Source: Woronichinia naegeliana WA131 (lineage in GTDB: Bacteria > Cyanobacteriota > Cyanobacteriia > Cyanobacteriales > Microcystaceae). Taken from it: a stretch of 64,000 nucleotides of DNA. This document shows positions 24,924 to 34,008 of this stretch, one piece after another (the first letter of the stretch is position 1; the number at the start of each line of letters is the position of its first letter). The stretch covers positions 2,604,001 to 2,668,000 of the forward strand of contig CP073041.1 in the NCBI GenBank assembly GCA_025370055.1. Reading direction: 5' to 3'. The notes below the pieces were generated by a model. It had not been told where the DNA came from. It did not search any database and saw only the letters and a list, made by a program, of their open reading frames with translations. A program made the position numbers and the translations under genes.

Positions 24924-25526
24924 ATGACAACATTACTGGTACAAAACACCTCGACTCCGATGATGATTGATCTTCCTTGGATTGTGCCGATGACAGAGGA
25001 ACAATTTTATCAATTTTGTTTAGCTAATCGAGATTTACGCATTGAACGCAATTCTAGTGGAGAAGTGATTGTTATGCCTCCCGCTTTTTCGGATACGGGT
25101 AATCGGAATTTTAATATCGCGGCCCAACTCTGGAACTGGACAGAACGAGAGGGGACGGGACTTGGGTTCGACTCCAGTACGGGTTTTACCTTACCCAACG
25201 GTGCAACTCGTTCCCCCGATGCGGCTTGGATCAAATTGGCACGCTGGAACCAATTAACCGAAAAACAAAAAGCCTCTTTTGCTCCAATTTGTCCTGATTT
25301 TGTGATTGAGTTGCGTTCTAAGAGTGATACGGTAGCCAGTTTGCAAAAGAAAATGGCAGAATATCTGGCTAATGGTACGATTTTGGGTTGGTTAATCGAT
25401 CGCCAAAATCGTCAAGTTCATATCTATCGTCCTCATCAGGAACCCGTTATTTTGCATGATCCCCAGCGTGTGGATGGCAATCCCGAACTGCCAGAATTTG
25501 AGTTGGTCATGGCAAAAATTTGGTAA
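24924..25526 (+). CDS. Uma2-family putative nuclease
   Basis: A 200-residue Uma2 (DUF820) protein. Motifs: 'MTEEQFYQFCLANRDLRIER...GEVIVMPPA' at the N-terminus, 'GFTLPNGATRSPDAAWI' with the metal-binding Asp, 'APICPDFVIELRSKSDTVASLQKKMAEYLANG' with E-x-(R) and the following K, i.e. a PD-(D/E)XK core. The gene ends 'LPEFELVMAKIW'. Cyanobacterial genomes hold many such genes, often near mobile elements; substrate and role are unknown. Three further Uma2 genes or fragments are in this window (18638, 26069, 55335). Confidence 0.85.
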   Translation: MTTLLVQNTSTPMMIDLPWIVPMTEEQFYQFCLANRDLRIERNSSGEVIVMPPAFSDTGNRNFNIAAQLWNWTEREGTGLGFDSSTGFTLPNGATRSPDAAWIKLARWNQLTEKQKASFAPICPDFVIELRSKSDTVASLQKKMAEYLANGTILGWLIDRQNRQVHIYRPHQEPVILHDPQRVDGNPELPEFELVMAKIW

Positions 25527-25632
25527 ACAGCGATCGCCTCTATATCTTAGTTTTTGCTTTAACAGTTTTTAGATAGATTGATGATTATTGTCTAAAAGCT
25601 GTAAAATTTTTGTAAATTCATCAAGAAGTAAT

Positions 25633-26050
25633 ATGTCAGCCATTGAAACCGTAGCTCAGGATTTATTAGCGTTAGATGAAGAGGAGCAACTTCAATTGAT
25701 TATGTGGAAAATTTGCGTGAACCAAGAGGCGGGTTTGAGGATTTGTTAAAGGCGGGTCAGAATGTTTTTGGCCCTGCGAGTGCAGAAGCCTATCGGGTGC
25801 TTTGTTCGGATGTTGGAGACTTGGTAAAAGATGCGGATGTGGCGACAGAATTAACAAAATTGATGGCTCAAAAGACAACGGAGGCTTCTACTCAAGCGGT
25901 GGCTTTATTAAAACCTATTTTGGCAGGAGGTAGTTTGCCGCAATCAGTAGCGATCGTGGTGGGGACTTTGTTGGTAAAAAATTAGCCAAGGGTTCGTCGG
26001 ATTTTATTTGTACTAAATGGAAACAAAATATTGAAGGGATTGTTGAATAA
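25633..26050 (+). pseudogene. Hypothetical gene with two apparent frameshifts
   Basis: A first frame starts at ATG 25633 (MSAIETVAQDLLALDEEEQL) and stops soon. A second frame continues from about 25704 (ENLREPRGGFEDLLKAGQNV ... 'GGSLPQSVAIVVGTLLVK') to 25985. A third resumes with 'KLAKGSSDFICTKWKQNIEGIVE' to the stop at 26048-26050. Read together they look like one protein of about 135 residues with a hydrophobic segment near the end. No family recognised. Alternatively the middle frame is a gene of its own from GTG 25704. Confidence 0.45.
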
Positions 26051-26068
26051 TCAAACTAGAAAACAAAT

Positions 26069-26680
26069 TTATGACACTGCCACAAAATTAACGCGACGAT
26101 AAATTTCTGGCAACGGAAGTTCGACTTTTAAACTTTCTAGAGTGATTATTTGATTAAGTTGATCGTAGGTTTGTAATTGCCAGCGATCGCCCTGTTCAAG
26201 TCTAAAATATTGCTCAACGTAAGGTTCGGTTTGACTAACGACCAAATATTCACAAAAACTCGGTATGGAACGATATTTTCTAAATTTATCACCGCGATCA
26301 TAGGCTTCTGTTGAAGGAGAAAGCACTTCTACAATGAATAAAGGATTGAGAATTTCGTCTGTGCGATCGCCGTTAAATTCTGGTTCATGGTTAACGACCA
26401 TGAGATCGGTATAGGTTCCGCAATGATATTCAGGAATCCACACCCGTAGATCGCTGTTATACAAACGAAAATCCGTATCTCTCAATAAAAATCCCAAATA
26501 AACCAAAATGTTGATCGCGATCGCGCTATGGTTTGCGGTTCCTCCAGGCATAACAATCATTTCTCCGTTGCAATACTCATAACGCTTCTCGGAAGTTTCT
26601 GCGATCGCCCGATATTCTTTCAACGTGACGAAGGTTTTGGCTTTAGTTGTAATGATCAGTTTCTCTTGAGCAATAACCAT
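26069..26680 (-). CDS. Uma2-family putative nuclease
   Basis: 203 residues from ATG 26680 (MVIAQEKLIITTKAKTFVTL); this start matches the paralogue at 18855 and is preferred over one 12 codons upstream. Core motifs of the PD-(D/E)XK fold: 'HCGTYTDLMVV' (Asp), 'PLFIVEVLSPSTEAYDRGDKFRKYRSIPSF' (E-V-L-S, then D-R-G-x-K). The last part 'ITLESLKVELPLPEIYRRV' is the usual Uma2 end. Genomic role unknown. It is the intact relative of the truncated copy at 18638-18855. Confidence 0.85.
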   Translation of the reverse strand: MVIAQEKLIITTKAKTFVTLKEYRAIAETSEKRYEYCNGEMIVMPGGTANHSAIAINILVYLGFLLRDTDFRLYNSDLRVWIPEYHCGTYTDLMVVNHEPEFNGDRTDEILNPLFIVEVLSPSTEAYDRGDKFRKYRSIPSFCEYLVVSQTEPYVEQYFRLEQGDRWQLQTYDQLNQIITLESLKVELPLPEIYRRVNFVAVS

Positions 26681-26835
26681 GTTTGTCCTCCTCAGGTATT
26701 CTATAGCGTTTTTCATTTTGGTGAGGTATCAACGAACCTTGCTGGCAAAGGGTTTAAGCCCCTTATTCGTACCTCATTTGAATGACAATTGCCATATAAG
26801 TTAATCTTATCACTATTTTTTAAAGATTGTAGAAG

Positions 26836-26890
26836 AGCGATCGCTTTTTTATAAAACTAGAATAAGAACGGCGATCGCTTTTCACAAACT
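26836..26890. repeat. HIP1-linked repeat unit
   Basis: GCGATCGCTTTTTTATAAAA plus 'CTAGAATAAGAACGGCGATCGC', one clear unit in the spacer upstream of the second hicA relic. Confidence 0.6.
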
Positions 26891-26935
26891 TCGTTTTATA
26901 ATAGGGTTTTGATCGGGCTAATTTATAATAAGCCT

Positions 26936-27114
26936 ATGCCAAAAAAATTAGAGAGTTAAGGTCTGCGCTCTCAAAGGCAGGATTTCAGGTTATTAAAACT
27001 AAGAGAAGCCATCAAAGGTGGGTTCATCCAGTTTTGCCAGAGTTCCCAATCACGATCGCGGGGTAAAGATGGGGATGATGCGAAAGCGTATCTTGAGAAA
27101 CTGGTTAAGACTGC
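26936..27114 (+). pseudogene. Second hicA relic
   Basis: Nearly the same DNA as 1359-1540, including about 40 bp upstream (gatcgggctaatttataataagcct). A one-base deletion after the start (MPKKLES then stop) and a one-base insertion at 'GGGTAAAGATGG' break the frame. It retains TGG where the first copy has TGA. It ends at 'aagactgc' without a hicB gene behind it. Confidence 0.75.
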
Positions 27115-27223
27115 CATGCACATTAGTGACAATTCCACAATGCGTAACTCCTAAACTAATTATTTACAGGTAGAGTCTTTTCCTATCCAGCTAGGCGACA
27201 CCACTGCCTGAATTTGACTTCCT

Positions 27224-30112
27224 ATGATTAAGAGAAAATCCAGACTGATTCGTAAATTCTCATATTTGCTTCAAATACTATCCCAAAAACGATCGCGGTT
27301 TTTGGCCATTTTGTTGTTTTTGTTGGCGATCACCGTTTCCCTGTTAATGGCCTCTGTTTCCTATTCCACTCCAGTTTCTAGAACTCCTCTTAATATTCCC
27401 CAACAGATAGAGCAGGCAGAAAAGACCTATCAAGCGGGACAATTTGAGGATGCGGCGGTTTTTTGGCAACAGATTATCGACATTACGAAAGAACGCGGTG
27501 ATCAATTAAATCAGTCCATCGCCTTAAGTAATCTTGCCTTAACTGATCAACAATTGGGAAAATGGGATGAGGCTCAAAAAGCGATCGCGGCCAGTTTAAA
27601 CTTGCTGCAAAGTCTGCCTAATAACCCTGAACGACAGGCGATTTTAGCGGCCAGCCTAGATATTCAAGGTCAACAACAACTTGCGATCGGTCAACCTGAA
27701 AATGCGCTTGAAACTTGGCAATCCGCTACCAATATCTATGGAGAACTGGGAGATAAACCAGGTGTTTTCAGGAGCGAAATCAACCAGGCTCAGGCATTAC
27801 AAAATTTAGGATTGTATCCGAGAGCTTGTCAAACTTTATTAAAAACGTTAAAACTGCCTGCCCAAAACTGTGAAATCTCCGCAACAGAATTACAACACTT
27901 GAAAGAACAGGATTTACCTTTACAAATTTTAGGGTTACGTAGTCTGGGTAATGTTCTACGGGTGATCGGACAAACGGGGCAATCTCAAATCGTCCTATTA
28001 AAAAGTGCAGAATTAGCTACAAAACTGGACAATTATTCTGATTTTGGAGCAATTTACCTGAGTTTTGGGAATACGATTAGGACTTTAGGAAATAAAAAAT
28101 TAGCTTCTGAAGTCCCGCTCACTTTACCAGTCAAGAATAAACCAATCAATAGTAAACCAGTTGATTGTCTTTCACTAAGCACTGACAATACAAGCTTTGA
28201 ATATTACCAACAGGCGGCCGATTGTTATCATTTAGCTGAATTGGCAAACTCTCCTAAAATTGTTGTTCAAGCTCAATTAAATTTACTTAATCTATCTCTA
28301 CAAAGCCAGCAAGAAAATACTATTGCTACCTTACTAAAAACACTACCGACCAGTATTGACAATTTACCAACCAGTCGGGTTGCCATTGCGGCTCGGCTCA
28401 AATTTGCTCAAAATTTGCTCTGTCTTCAAAGCCAATTTAGTCCAGAAAGATCAGAAAAATCCAGCCCCAATAGCTCTCTTCAATCTCCTATTTTTCAATC
28501 CTGTCCTTCTCTAAACTACAGTGGTGAAAACGATAAATTTAGCGTTTTAAATGCTGATCAAATTCCTGCTTTAACTGAGATTCAAAAACAAGTTAAGGTC
28601 GCTTTTGCCCAGGCTCAAAGTTTGGGAGATCAAAAGGCTGAAGCCAATGCTCTAGGTTATTTAGCGGCTCTTGCCCAACAAGCCAGAAATCTCAAAGAAT
28701 CTCAACAGTTAACGGAACAAGCTTTACAAAAACTGGCTACTTTTAATAGTCCAGAGCTAAGTTATCTGTGGCAATGGCAGTTGGGGCGTTTATATCGACT
28801 GAATAACCAAACGGAAGCGGCGATCGCGGCCTATACCCTAGCTTTTCAAAATTTACAATCCCTACGTCAAGACTTAGTTGCCACTAATCCAGATATTCAA
28901 TTTACCTTTCGAGATGGGGTTGAACCCGTCTATCGAGAATTAGTTGATTTACTTTTACAGCCGTCTCCTAATCGAGAGGAAATTAGTCAGGCTAACCTTA
29001 AGAAAGCAAGAAATGTGATTGAAGCCCTTCAATTAGCAGAAATCAATAACTTTTTTCAAGAAGCCTGTTTAGAAGATAAACCAAAACAAATTGAACAAAT
29101 AGACTCCCAAGCAGCCGTCCTTTATTCGATTATTTTACCCGAACGTCTAGCGATTATTCTCTCCCTTTCTGATCAACCCCTTCGCTACTATGCAACCTCT
29201 CTCAATTCTAGCGTCAATCAGGAGGAAATAGAACGTACATTTGATGATTTATTTGCAAACTTAAATCCTTTTATCACTAATCCGAATCCCCTTGTTCCGA
29301 ACCAAAAATTATACAATTGGTTAATTCGTCCCGCAGAAACAGCATTGACCCAAAATCATATTAAAACCTTAGTATTTGTATTGGATGGAGTCTTACGCAA
29401 TGTACCTGTCTCAGCCTTACATGACGGTAAACAATATTTGATTGAGAAATATAATCTTGCCCTAACACCAGGGTTACAGTTATTTGGAGGGAATCGTTTT
29501 GCCCCAGAAAAACTAAGCGTTTTAATCGGTGGTTTAACCGAACCAAGTCAAGGATTTTCTGCTCTTCCTAGTGTCACAAGAGAAATAAATGAAATCGCTA
29601 AAATTGCTGCCAGTAATATTTTATTGAATAGTAACTTTACCAGTTCTCAATTAGAACAAGCATTGAAGTTTAATCAATTTCCTATTGTCCATTTAGCAAC
29701 TCACGGCCAATTTTCTTCCCAGGCAGAAGACACCTTCCTATTAACCTGGGATGAAAAAATTAATGTTAAAAATTTAGACCAATTATTGCGTGAACAACCG
29801 CTAGTGATTAAAAGTCCAATTGAACTGTTAATTTTAAGTGCCTGTCAGACAGCAGTGGGTGATAAACGGGCAGCTTTAGGGTTAGCTGGCGTGGCAGTAC
29901 GATCCGGTGCAAGAAGTACGATCGCCACCTTATGGTCGGTACAAGATGAATCAACGGCTGATCTAATGACTCAATTTTATCAAGCCCTGAATCAGCCACA
30001 GATTTCCAAGGCTAATGCTTTACGTCAAGCCCAACTCTCTTTGTTGCATTCCCCCCAATATCAGCATCCTTTTTATTGGTCTTCTTTTGTCCTGGTTGGC
30101 AATTGGCTGTAG
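27224..30112 (+). CDS. TPR-CHAT protein with N-terminal membrane segment
   Basis: 962 residues. Residues 24-48 are a single membrane segment or uncleaved signal ('FLAILLFLLAITVSLLMASV'). Residues 55-560 hold TPR-like repeats ('IEQAEKTYQAGQFEDAAVFWQQI', 'SIALSNLALTDQQLGKWDEAQ', 'LGRLYRLNNQTEAAIAAYTLAF'). Residues about 640-962 form a CHAT domain with His827 ('IVHLATHGQFSS') and Cys874 ('LLILSACQTAVGDKRAALGLAGVAVRSGARSTIATLW'). Such proteins are frequent in cyanobacteria; CHAT is a caspase-like protease. The cut target and trigger are unknown. It stands alone on the plus strand and is not adjacent to the other CHAT gene. Confidence 0.85.
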   Translation: MIKRKSRLIRKFSYLLQILSQKRSRFLAILLFLLAITVSLLMASVSYSTPVSRTPLNIPQQIEQAEKTYQAGQFEDAAVFWQQIIDITKERGDQLNQSIALSNLALTDQQLGKWDEAQKAIAASLNLLQSLPNNPERQAILAASLDIQGQQQLAIGQPENALETWQSATNIYGELGDKPGVFRSEINQAQALQNLGLYPRACQTLLKTLKLPAQNCEISATELQHLKEQDLPLQILGLRSLGNVLRVIGQTGQSQIVLLKSAELATKLDNYSDFGAIYLSFGNTIRTLGNKKLASEVPLTLPVKNKPINSKPVDCLSLSTDNTSFEYYQQAADCYHLAELANSPKIVVQAQLNLLNLSLQSQQENTIATLLKTLPTSIDNLPTSRVAIAARLKFAQNLLCLQSQFSPERSEKSSPNSSLQSPIFQSCPSLNYSGENDKFSVLNADQIPALTEIQKQVKVAFAQAQSLGDQKAEANALGYLAALAQQARNLKESQQLTEQALQKLATFNSPELSYLWQWQLGRLYRLNNQTEAAIAAYTLAFQNLQSLRQDLVATNPDIQFTFRDGVEPVYRELVDLLLQPSPNREEISQANLKKARNVIEALQLAEINNFFQEACLEDKPKQIEQIDSQAAVLYSIILPERLAIILSLSDQPLRYYATSLNSSVNQEEIERTFDDLFANLNPFITNPNPLVPNQKLYNWLIRPAETALTQNHIKTLVFVLDGVLRNVPVSALHDGKQYLIEKYNLALTPGLQLFGGNRFAPEKLSVLIGGLTEPSQGFSALPSVTREINEIAKIAASNILLNSNFTSSQLEQALKFNQFPIVHLATHGQFSSQAEDTFLLTWDEKINVKNLDQLLREQPLVIKSPIELLILSACQTAVGDKRAALGLAGVAVRSGARSTIATLWSVQDESTADLMTQFYQALNQPQISKANALRQAQLSLLHSPQYQHPFYWSSFVLVGNWL

Positions 30113-30139
30113 GCATTTAATCTCTCTTGGGTTTAATTC

Positions 30140-30250
30140 CCCGCTGCTTGCAGCGAAAACACTAAAATTGCAATGGAAACCGTCGGTTTGCGAGCAAAAC
30201 ATCTTCCATACCCCGTCCGCTTGCGGCGGGGAAATTTTGATTGCAATGTG
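30140..30250. repeat. Palindromic spacer, possible IS200/IS605 derivative
   Basis: Two hairpins: CGCTG-cttg-CAGCG at 30142-30155 and CCCCGTCCGC-tt-GCGGCGGGG at 30211-30231. Both follow or precede 'AATTCCCC' / 'GGGGAAATT'. This resembles palindrome-associated ends of IS200/IS605 derivatives in cyanobacteria. It may also act as a terminator for the CHAT gene. Confidence 0.4.
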
Positions 30251-30370
30251 CAACTTAAACTAAGCCGACAATAAAATACGGATATGGGTTGTGATTTACT
30301 CTCTGGTACATGGCATGGAGAATTTCCTCAATTCATAACTCTATTAGGCAACACCGCAATAGTTTCCTGA

Positions 30371-31090
30371 TTAGGAAGAAGGGGTTGAGGGACTTTCTTC
30401 TTCTTTTGTCGGATTGATATCGTTGCGTTGGGAAAAACCCCAAATAAATAATCCGGCAATAGCTAGAATCATCATCCATTCGGGAGGAACTATCTCTGGA
30501 TTGATCACTCTCAACAATAGCCGTAAACCCACCAAGCCGACGGTGACAAAACCAGCATCTTTGAGGTGGGTAAATTCATCAAGCCATCGGATAAAGAGTT
30601 CTGCTAAAAACCGTAGGGTAATGACTCCGATCGCCCCACCTACTAAAATTAACCAAAGGTCATCGGCCACCGCGATCGCTGTTGTCACACTATCTAAAGA
30701 AAAAGCGAGATCGGTGATGGCAATAATGGGAATGGCTTGCCAAAAAGAGGCAAACTCGATACTGTGATGCTGACTATTTTGATCCTGGGCAGAAAAGAAA
30801 TAGTTAAGGACTAGCCAGAGCAAATATAAAGCACCTAGAAGTTCAAATTGCCAATATTTCACCACCCAGGTCGCCGTCAAAATTAATAACACTCGAAAAC
30901 CATAGGCAACCACTAACCCGACATTAAGCGCGTATTGCTGTTGCTGTTTACTTTTTAAACCCTGGGCGATCGCCGCTAAAGCAATGGCATTATCCGCCGA
31001 CAACACCGCTTCTAGGACAATCAGAATGATCAATACCAACGGGGTTTTAAGACTAAGGGCCAAAGATGAATCGAGAATCTGGTCTAACAT
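30371..31090 (-). CDS. TerC-family membrane protein
   Basis: 239 residues with about seven membrane segments. The TerC signature is clear: 'LIILIVLEAVLSADNAIALAAI' with the E-x-x-x-S-x-D-N-A motif in the first helix and the repeated 'IAITDLAFSLDSVTTAIAV' (D-x-x-F-S-x-D-S) in the second half, the acidic residues thought to bind a cation. TerC-type proteins are linked with manganese export and with tellurite resistance in other bacteria. The tail after the last helix is polar (NPTKEEESPSTPSS). Transcribed alone and divergently from queC. I looked for a manganese riboswitch upstream and could not identify one. Confidence 0.85.
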   Translation of the reverse strand: MLDQILDSSLALSLKTPLVLIILIVLEAVLSADNAIALAAIAQGLKSKQQQQYALNVGLVVAYGFRVLLILTATWVVKYWQFELLGALYLLWLVLNYFFSAQDQNSQHHSIEFASFWQAIPIIAITDLAFSLDSVTTAIAVADDLWLILVGGAIGVITLRFLAELFIRWLDEFTHLKDAGFVTVGLVGLRLLLRVINPEIVPPEWMMILAIAGLFIWGFSQRNDINPTKEEESPSTPSS

Positions 31091-31783
31091 TAACTCCGAG
31101 GCTGGGGAAACCCCTCACCGCAATAACAAAAGTTGTTTACTGTAAAGCTTTTCCTCTCCATTATCATGGAAGTTGAGCGGTTTTTGCTTAATCCTTCTCT
31201 CTCTACCCTTCTATTTGCTGTGTCTTTATGCCCAAAAAAGCTGTTGTTCTCCTCTCTGGAGGGTTAGATTCTGCCACTAGTGCCGCGATCTCCCTGGCAG
31301 AGGGGTATGAATTAATCGCGCTCTCTTTTCGCTACGGCCAACGCCATGAACAGGAAATTATCGCCGCCCAGAAAATTGCCGCCGTTTTAGGTATTACTGA
31401 ACATTTCGTTGTTGATATTAATCTCGCACAATGGGGGGGATCCTCTCTTACCGATCCCGCGATCGCCTTACCCACCAGTGGCTTAGATAGCACCATCATT
31501 CCCAACACCTATGTGCCAGGTAGAAACACAGTTTTTATCGCCCTGGGTTTATCCCTAGCCGAAGCTAAGGGAGCAGAGGCCATTTTTCTCGGCATTAATG
31601 CTGTTGACTATTCCGGTTATCCTGACTGTCGTCCCGAATATTTAGCAGCCTATCAAACCTTGGCCAGCCTCTCCTCGAAAGTGGGAGTAGAAGGTAAAGC
31701 CATTCAGTTGATCGCTCCCCTGGTTGAAGATAGTAAACTCGATATTGTACAACGGGCTATTGCTCTAGGGGTTCCCATTGCTC

Positions 31784-33173
31784 GGGTGCGACCTTTAGTT
31801 GATAAAAGCTGTTGTAATCAGGGTTCTACAGGGAACCCATATTGATCAAGTTTTGCCCAAAATTGACTCCATCGTTCCTTGGTCAATACCAAAGCTCGTA
31901 GGCTCAAAATAATTCCTGCTCCTTTTTCCTTCCATCGCATCCCTGAACAACATAATCGTTGTTTGACCAACGTCTTACAAGCTGCTTCCGTAACACCTGA
32001 ACCAATCGGATACTTTTTCTCTATGTATTCAGCATAATCCATTTGATGCTGATGATTCTCGTAATAAGTAATCGCCGCTTGTAGTTTCTCGGTAAGATTC
32101 TTAGAATGACTTTTTTCTTCTTTGACTTCTTTCATCAGATTTAGCAGTTCTCCTGCTTTTCCTTTTTCATGCTTGAGTTCTCGACAATTTTCAGTCAACC
32201 ATTCTTTTTGTTTTGACACGGTATTCGGATGCAACGCTTCTGCCAAGGCACCTAAGTAACCAGAGGCATGATAGAAATCTAATATCTGTTCTTCCGTTTG
32301 CTTTTCTAAAAACTTCCAATTTGATTCTGCCCCGTCTGCTATCCCGACCAATGTTGCCTCTGGATAACGGTTTTTCGCTCGCTCAATTTCTCTTTCTAAT
32401 CTTTCTAGAAAACTCTTTTTTCCATACTCTGGTGCCGCACCTAGATAGATTGTATGTTGACGTTCGCCTTCACTATCGTATAGGGAAACGGTTCCCACCA
32501 TTGCTTCACGGTAGCCATCCTCACACATCAGCATACAGGTTCCATCTAATCCTATTCCCACTGTTGCAATTTGGCTATCCTCCTTGGGCGGGGCATAACT
32601 CCACGCTTCTTCTTTTGCCTGTACCACACTTCCTACTGCTTCACTCAATCTTTGGATATAGGATAGCGCTACTTTTCTACCATGATTTTCTAATAAATCA
32701 TTTTTCACCTCTTTGCCTGCCATCCCTGACATTTTTGAGGATACCTGTTTTGCCAATAATGGCGTTGATGTTATGATTATCCTTGCTTCTCTTTCTAAGG
32801 GGCAATACGTTTTTCCTCAAAGGTGAACGCTGATATACATGACGATTCACTATAACCTCACCATAAGGTGTTTGATATTCTTTCGGTTGCTCTCCCTTAC
32901 TCTTCCAGATTTCTTCACCGATTTTTAAGGGTGAACCATCTGTATCTAAATATTTCAAGGCTTCTTTGCTGGCGATGCAACCTACTTCGTTTAAGCCTTT
33001 TTGAATATTTATTTCTGTATCCAACATTGAACGACTGAGTTCTAATGTTAGTTCTATTTTTATCTTTGAACCCTCTACATTAATTAGTTTTGCTGTCATC
33101 ATTGTTTCCTCTTTGTCACTTTTCATCCCATGTTAACACTTTTCTTTTCCTTCATCAACTAAAGGTCACACCC
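31784..33173 (-). mobile_element. ISKra4-family element, copy 2 (in queC)
   Basis: Termini GGGTGCGACCTTTAGTTGAT at 31784 and ATCAACTAAAGGTCACACCC ending 33173; flanking 8-bp duplication CATTGCTC (31776-31783 and 33174-33181). Length 1390 bp, the same as copy 1 at 14601-15990, and nearly identical in sequence. Confidence 0.9.
31818..33126 (-). CDS. ISKra4-family transposase, copy 2, two overlapping frames
   Basis: Frame 1 runs 33126-32698 ([20 protein letters not shown]...), the second frame ends at 31818. The protein differs from copy 1 by only two residues noticed (P/H in 'GERQxTIYLG', L/I in 'YAEYxEKK'). The frame junction lies at the same place ('CCTTTGAGGAAAAACG'), so the two-frame state predates the last transposition. 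DDE-type core with '[20 protein letters not shown]', '[10 protein letters not shown]' and '[18 protein letters not shown]'. Either a full-length fusion is made by a +1 (or -2) shift or the element moved in trans. Confidence 0.8.
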
Positions 33174-33390
33174 CATTGCTCAAACCTGGTCTTGTTACCA
33201 AGGTGGTCAGGAACCCTGTGGCCATTGTGATTCCTGTCGTCTCCGCGATCGCGCCCTGATCGATGCTGGTTATCCTGAATTAGCCAGTGCGGTCAGTCGC
33301 AACGAACTGAAGATGCTTTAGGGGCAATCCCATTGATGCTATGGTATTTTTGGTAATCTGCAAGTGTTTTAGCAAAATCTCGATCAAAAA

Positions 33391-33981
33391 ATGACTCACT
33401 CAACCGATATTCATACCCTCGCTCGTTGGATGTCTGCCGACTTTAGCAACCAAGCCCAAGCCTTTGAAAATCCGCCTTTTTACGCTCATATTCGGGTTGC
33501 CATCCGTCCCCTGCCCCTGTCCCAGTTTCCCGAACCGATGTTATTTCTAGAACAGGCCTATGATTTTCTCCTTAATCAACCTTACCGTTTACGAGTTTTA
33601 AAACTAAATATTGTCAATGATCAAATTGAACTGGAAAATTATAAAGTTAAACCAGAAGAAAATTTTTATGGAGCCGCTCGCAATTTAGACAAATTAAAAA
33701 CCCTCACACTGGCTAATTTAGAGAAAATGGAGGGTTGTGATATGACGGTTAGTTGGACAGGAAAAAGTTTTAAAGGCATTGTTAAACCAGGGAAAAACTG
33801 TCTGGTAGTACGAGATGGCAAGCAAACCTATCTTGACAATAGTTTTGAAGTCGATAGTGAAAAATTAATGAGTTTAGATCGGGGTTATGATCCCGTCACC
33901 GATGAGTTAGTCTGGGGATCGGTGGCCGGAGCTTTTCATTTTGTGCGCTGGCAAAATTTTGCTGATGAAGTTCAGTTTTAA
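33391..33981 (+). CDS. cpcT: Chromophore lyase CpcT/CpeT
   Basis: 196 residues of the CpcT/CpeT family, which attaches phycocyanobilin to Cys-155 of beta-phycocyanin (or phycoerythrobilin to phycoerythrin). Recognised by 'LARWMSADFSNQAQAFENPPFYAHIRVAIRPLPLSQFPEPMLFLEQAYDF', 'PYRLRVLKLN', 'ENFYGAARN', 'LEKMEGCDMTVSWTGKSFKGIVKPGKNCLVVRDGKQTYLDNSFEVDSEKLMSLDRGYDPVTDELVWGSVAGAFHF' style blocks (quoted in parts only here: CDMTVSW, GIVKPGKNC, LDRGYDP, VWGSVAGAF). It follows the broken queC by about 70 bp on the same strand. Marks a phycobilisome-bearing cyanobacterium. Confidence 0.9.
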   Translation: MTHSTDIHTLARWMSADFSNQAQAFENPPFYAHIRVAIRPLPLSQFPEPMLFLEQAYDFLLNQPYRLRVLKLNIVNDQIELENYKVKPEENFYGAARNLDKLKTLTLANLEKMEGCDMTVSWTGKSFKGIVKPGKNCLVVRDGKQTYLDNSFEVDSEKLMSLDRGYDPVTDELVWGSVAGAFHFVRWQNFADEVQF

Positions 33982-34008
33982 GCTTTTTTCAACCTCACTT
34001 TTATGGGT

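Larger units (their letters stand above)
31228..33321 (+). pseudogene. queC: queC (7-cyano-7-deazaguanine synthase) split by ISKra4
   Basis: The 5' part (31228-31783) reads [20 protein letters not shown] with the PP-loop motif SGGLDS and '[13 protein letters not shown]', 'YVPGRNTVF', '[14 protein letters not shown]'. The 3' part (33182-33321) holds '[22 protein letters not shown]', the zinc-binding cysteine cluster, and the usual end. Joined, 556 + 140 bases give 231 residues, normal for QueC. The 1390-bp element removes the cysteine cluster from the first part, so preQ0 synthesis should fail unless another copy exists. QueC acts after QueD/QueE in the queuosine pathway. Confidence 0.9.

Noticed and set aside
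31091-31227. Manganese (yybP-ykoY) riboswitch in front of terC
   Set aside because: The conserved core sequences of that riboswitch could not be found on the minus strand.
32213-32776. 187-codon plus-strand frame opposite the ISKra4 transposase
   Set aside because: Shadow frame; the minus-strand transposase explains the region and the same shadow appears in copy 1.
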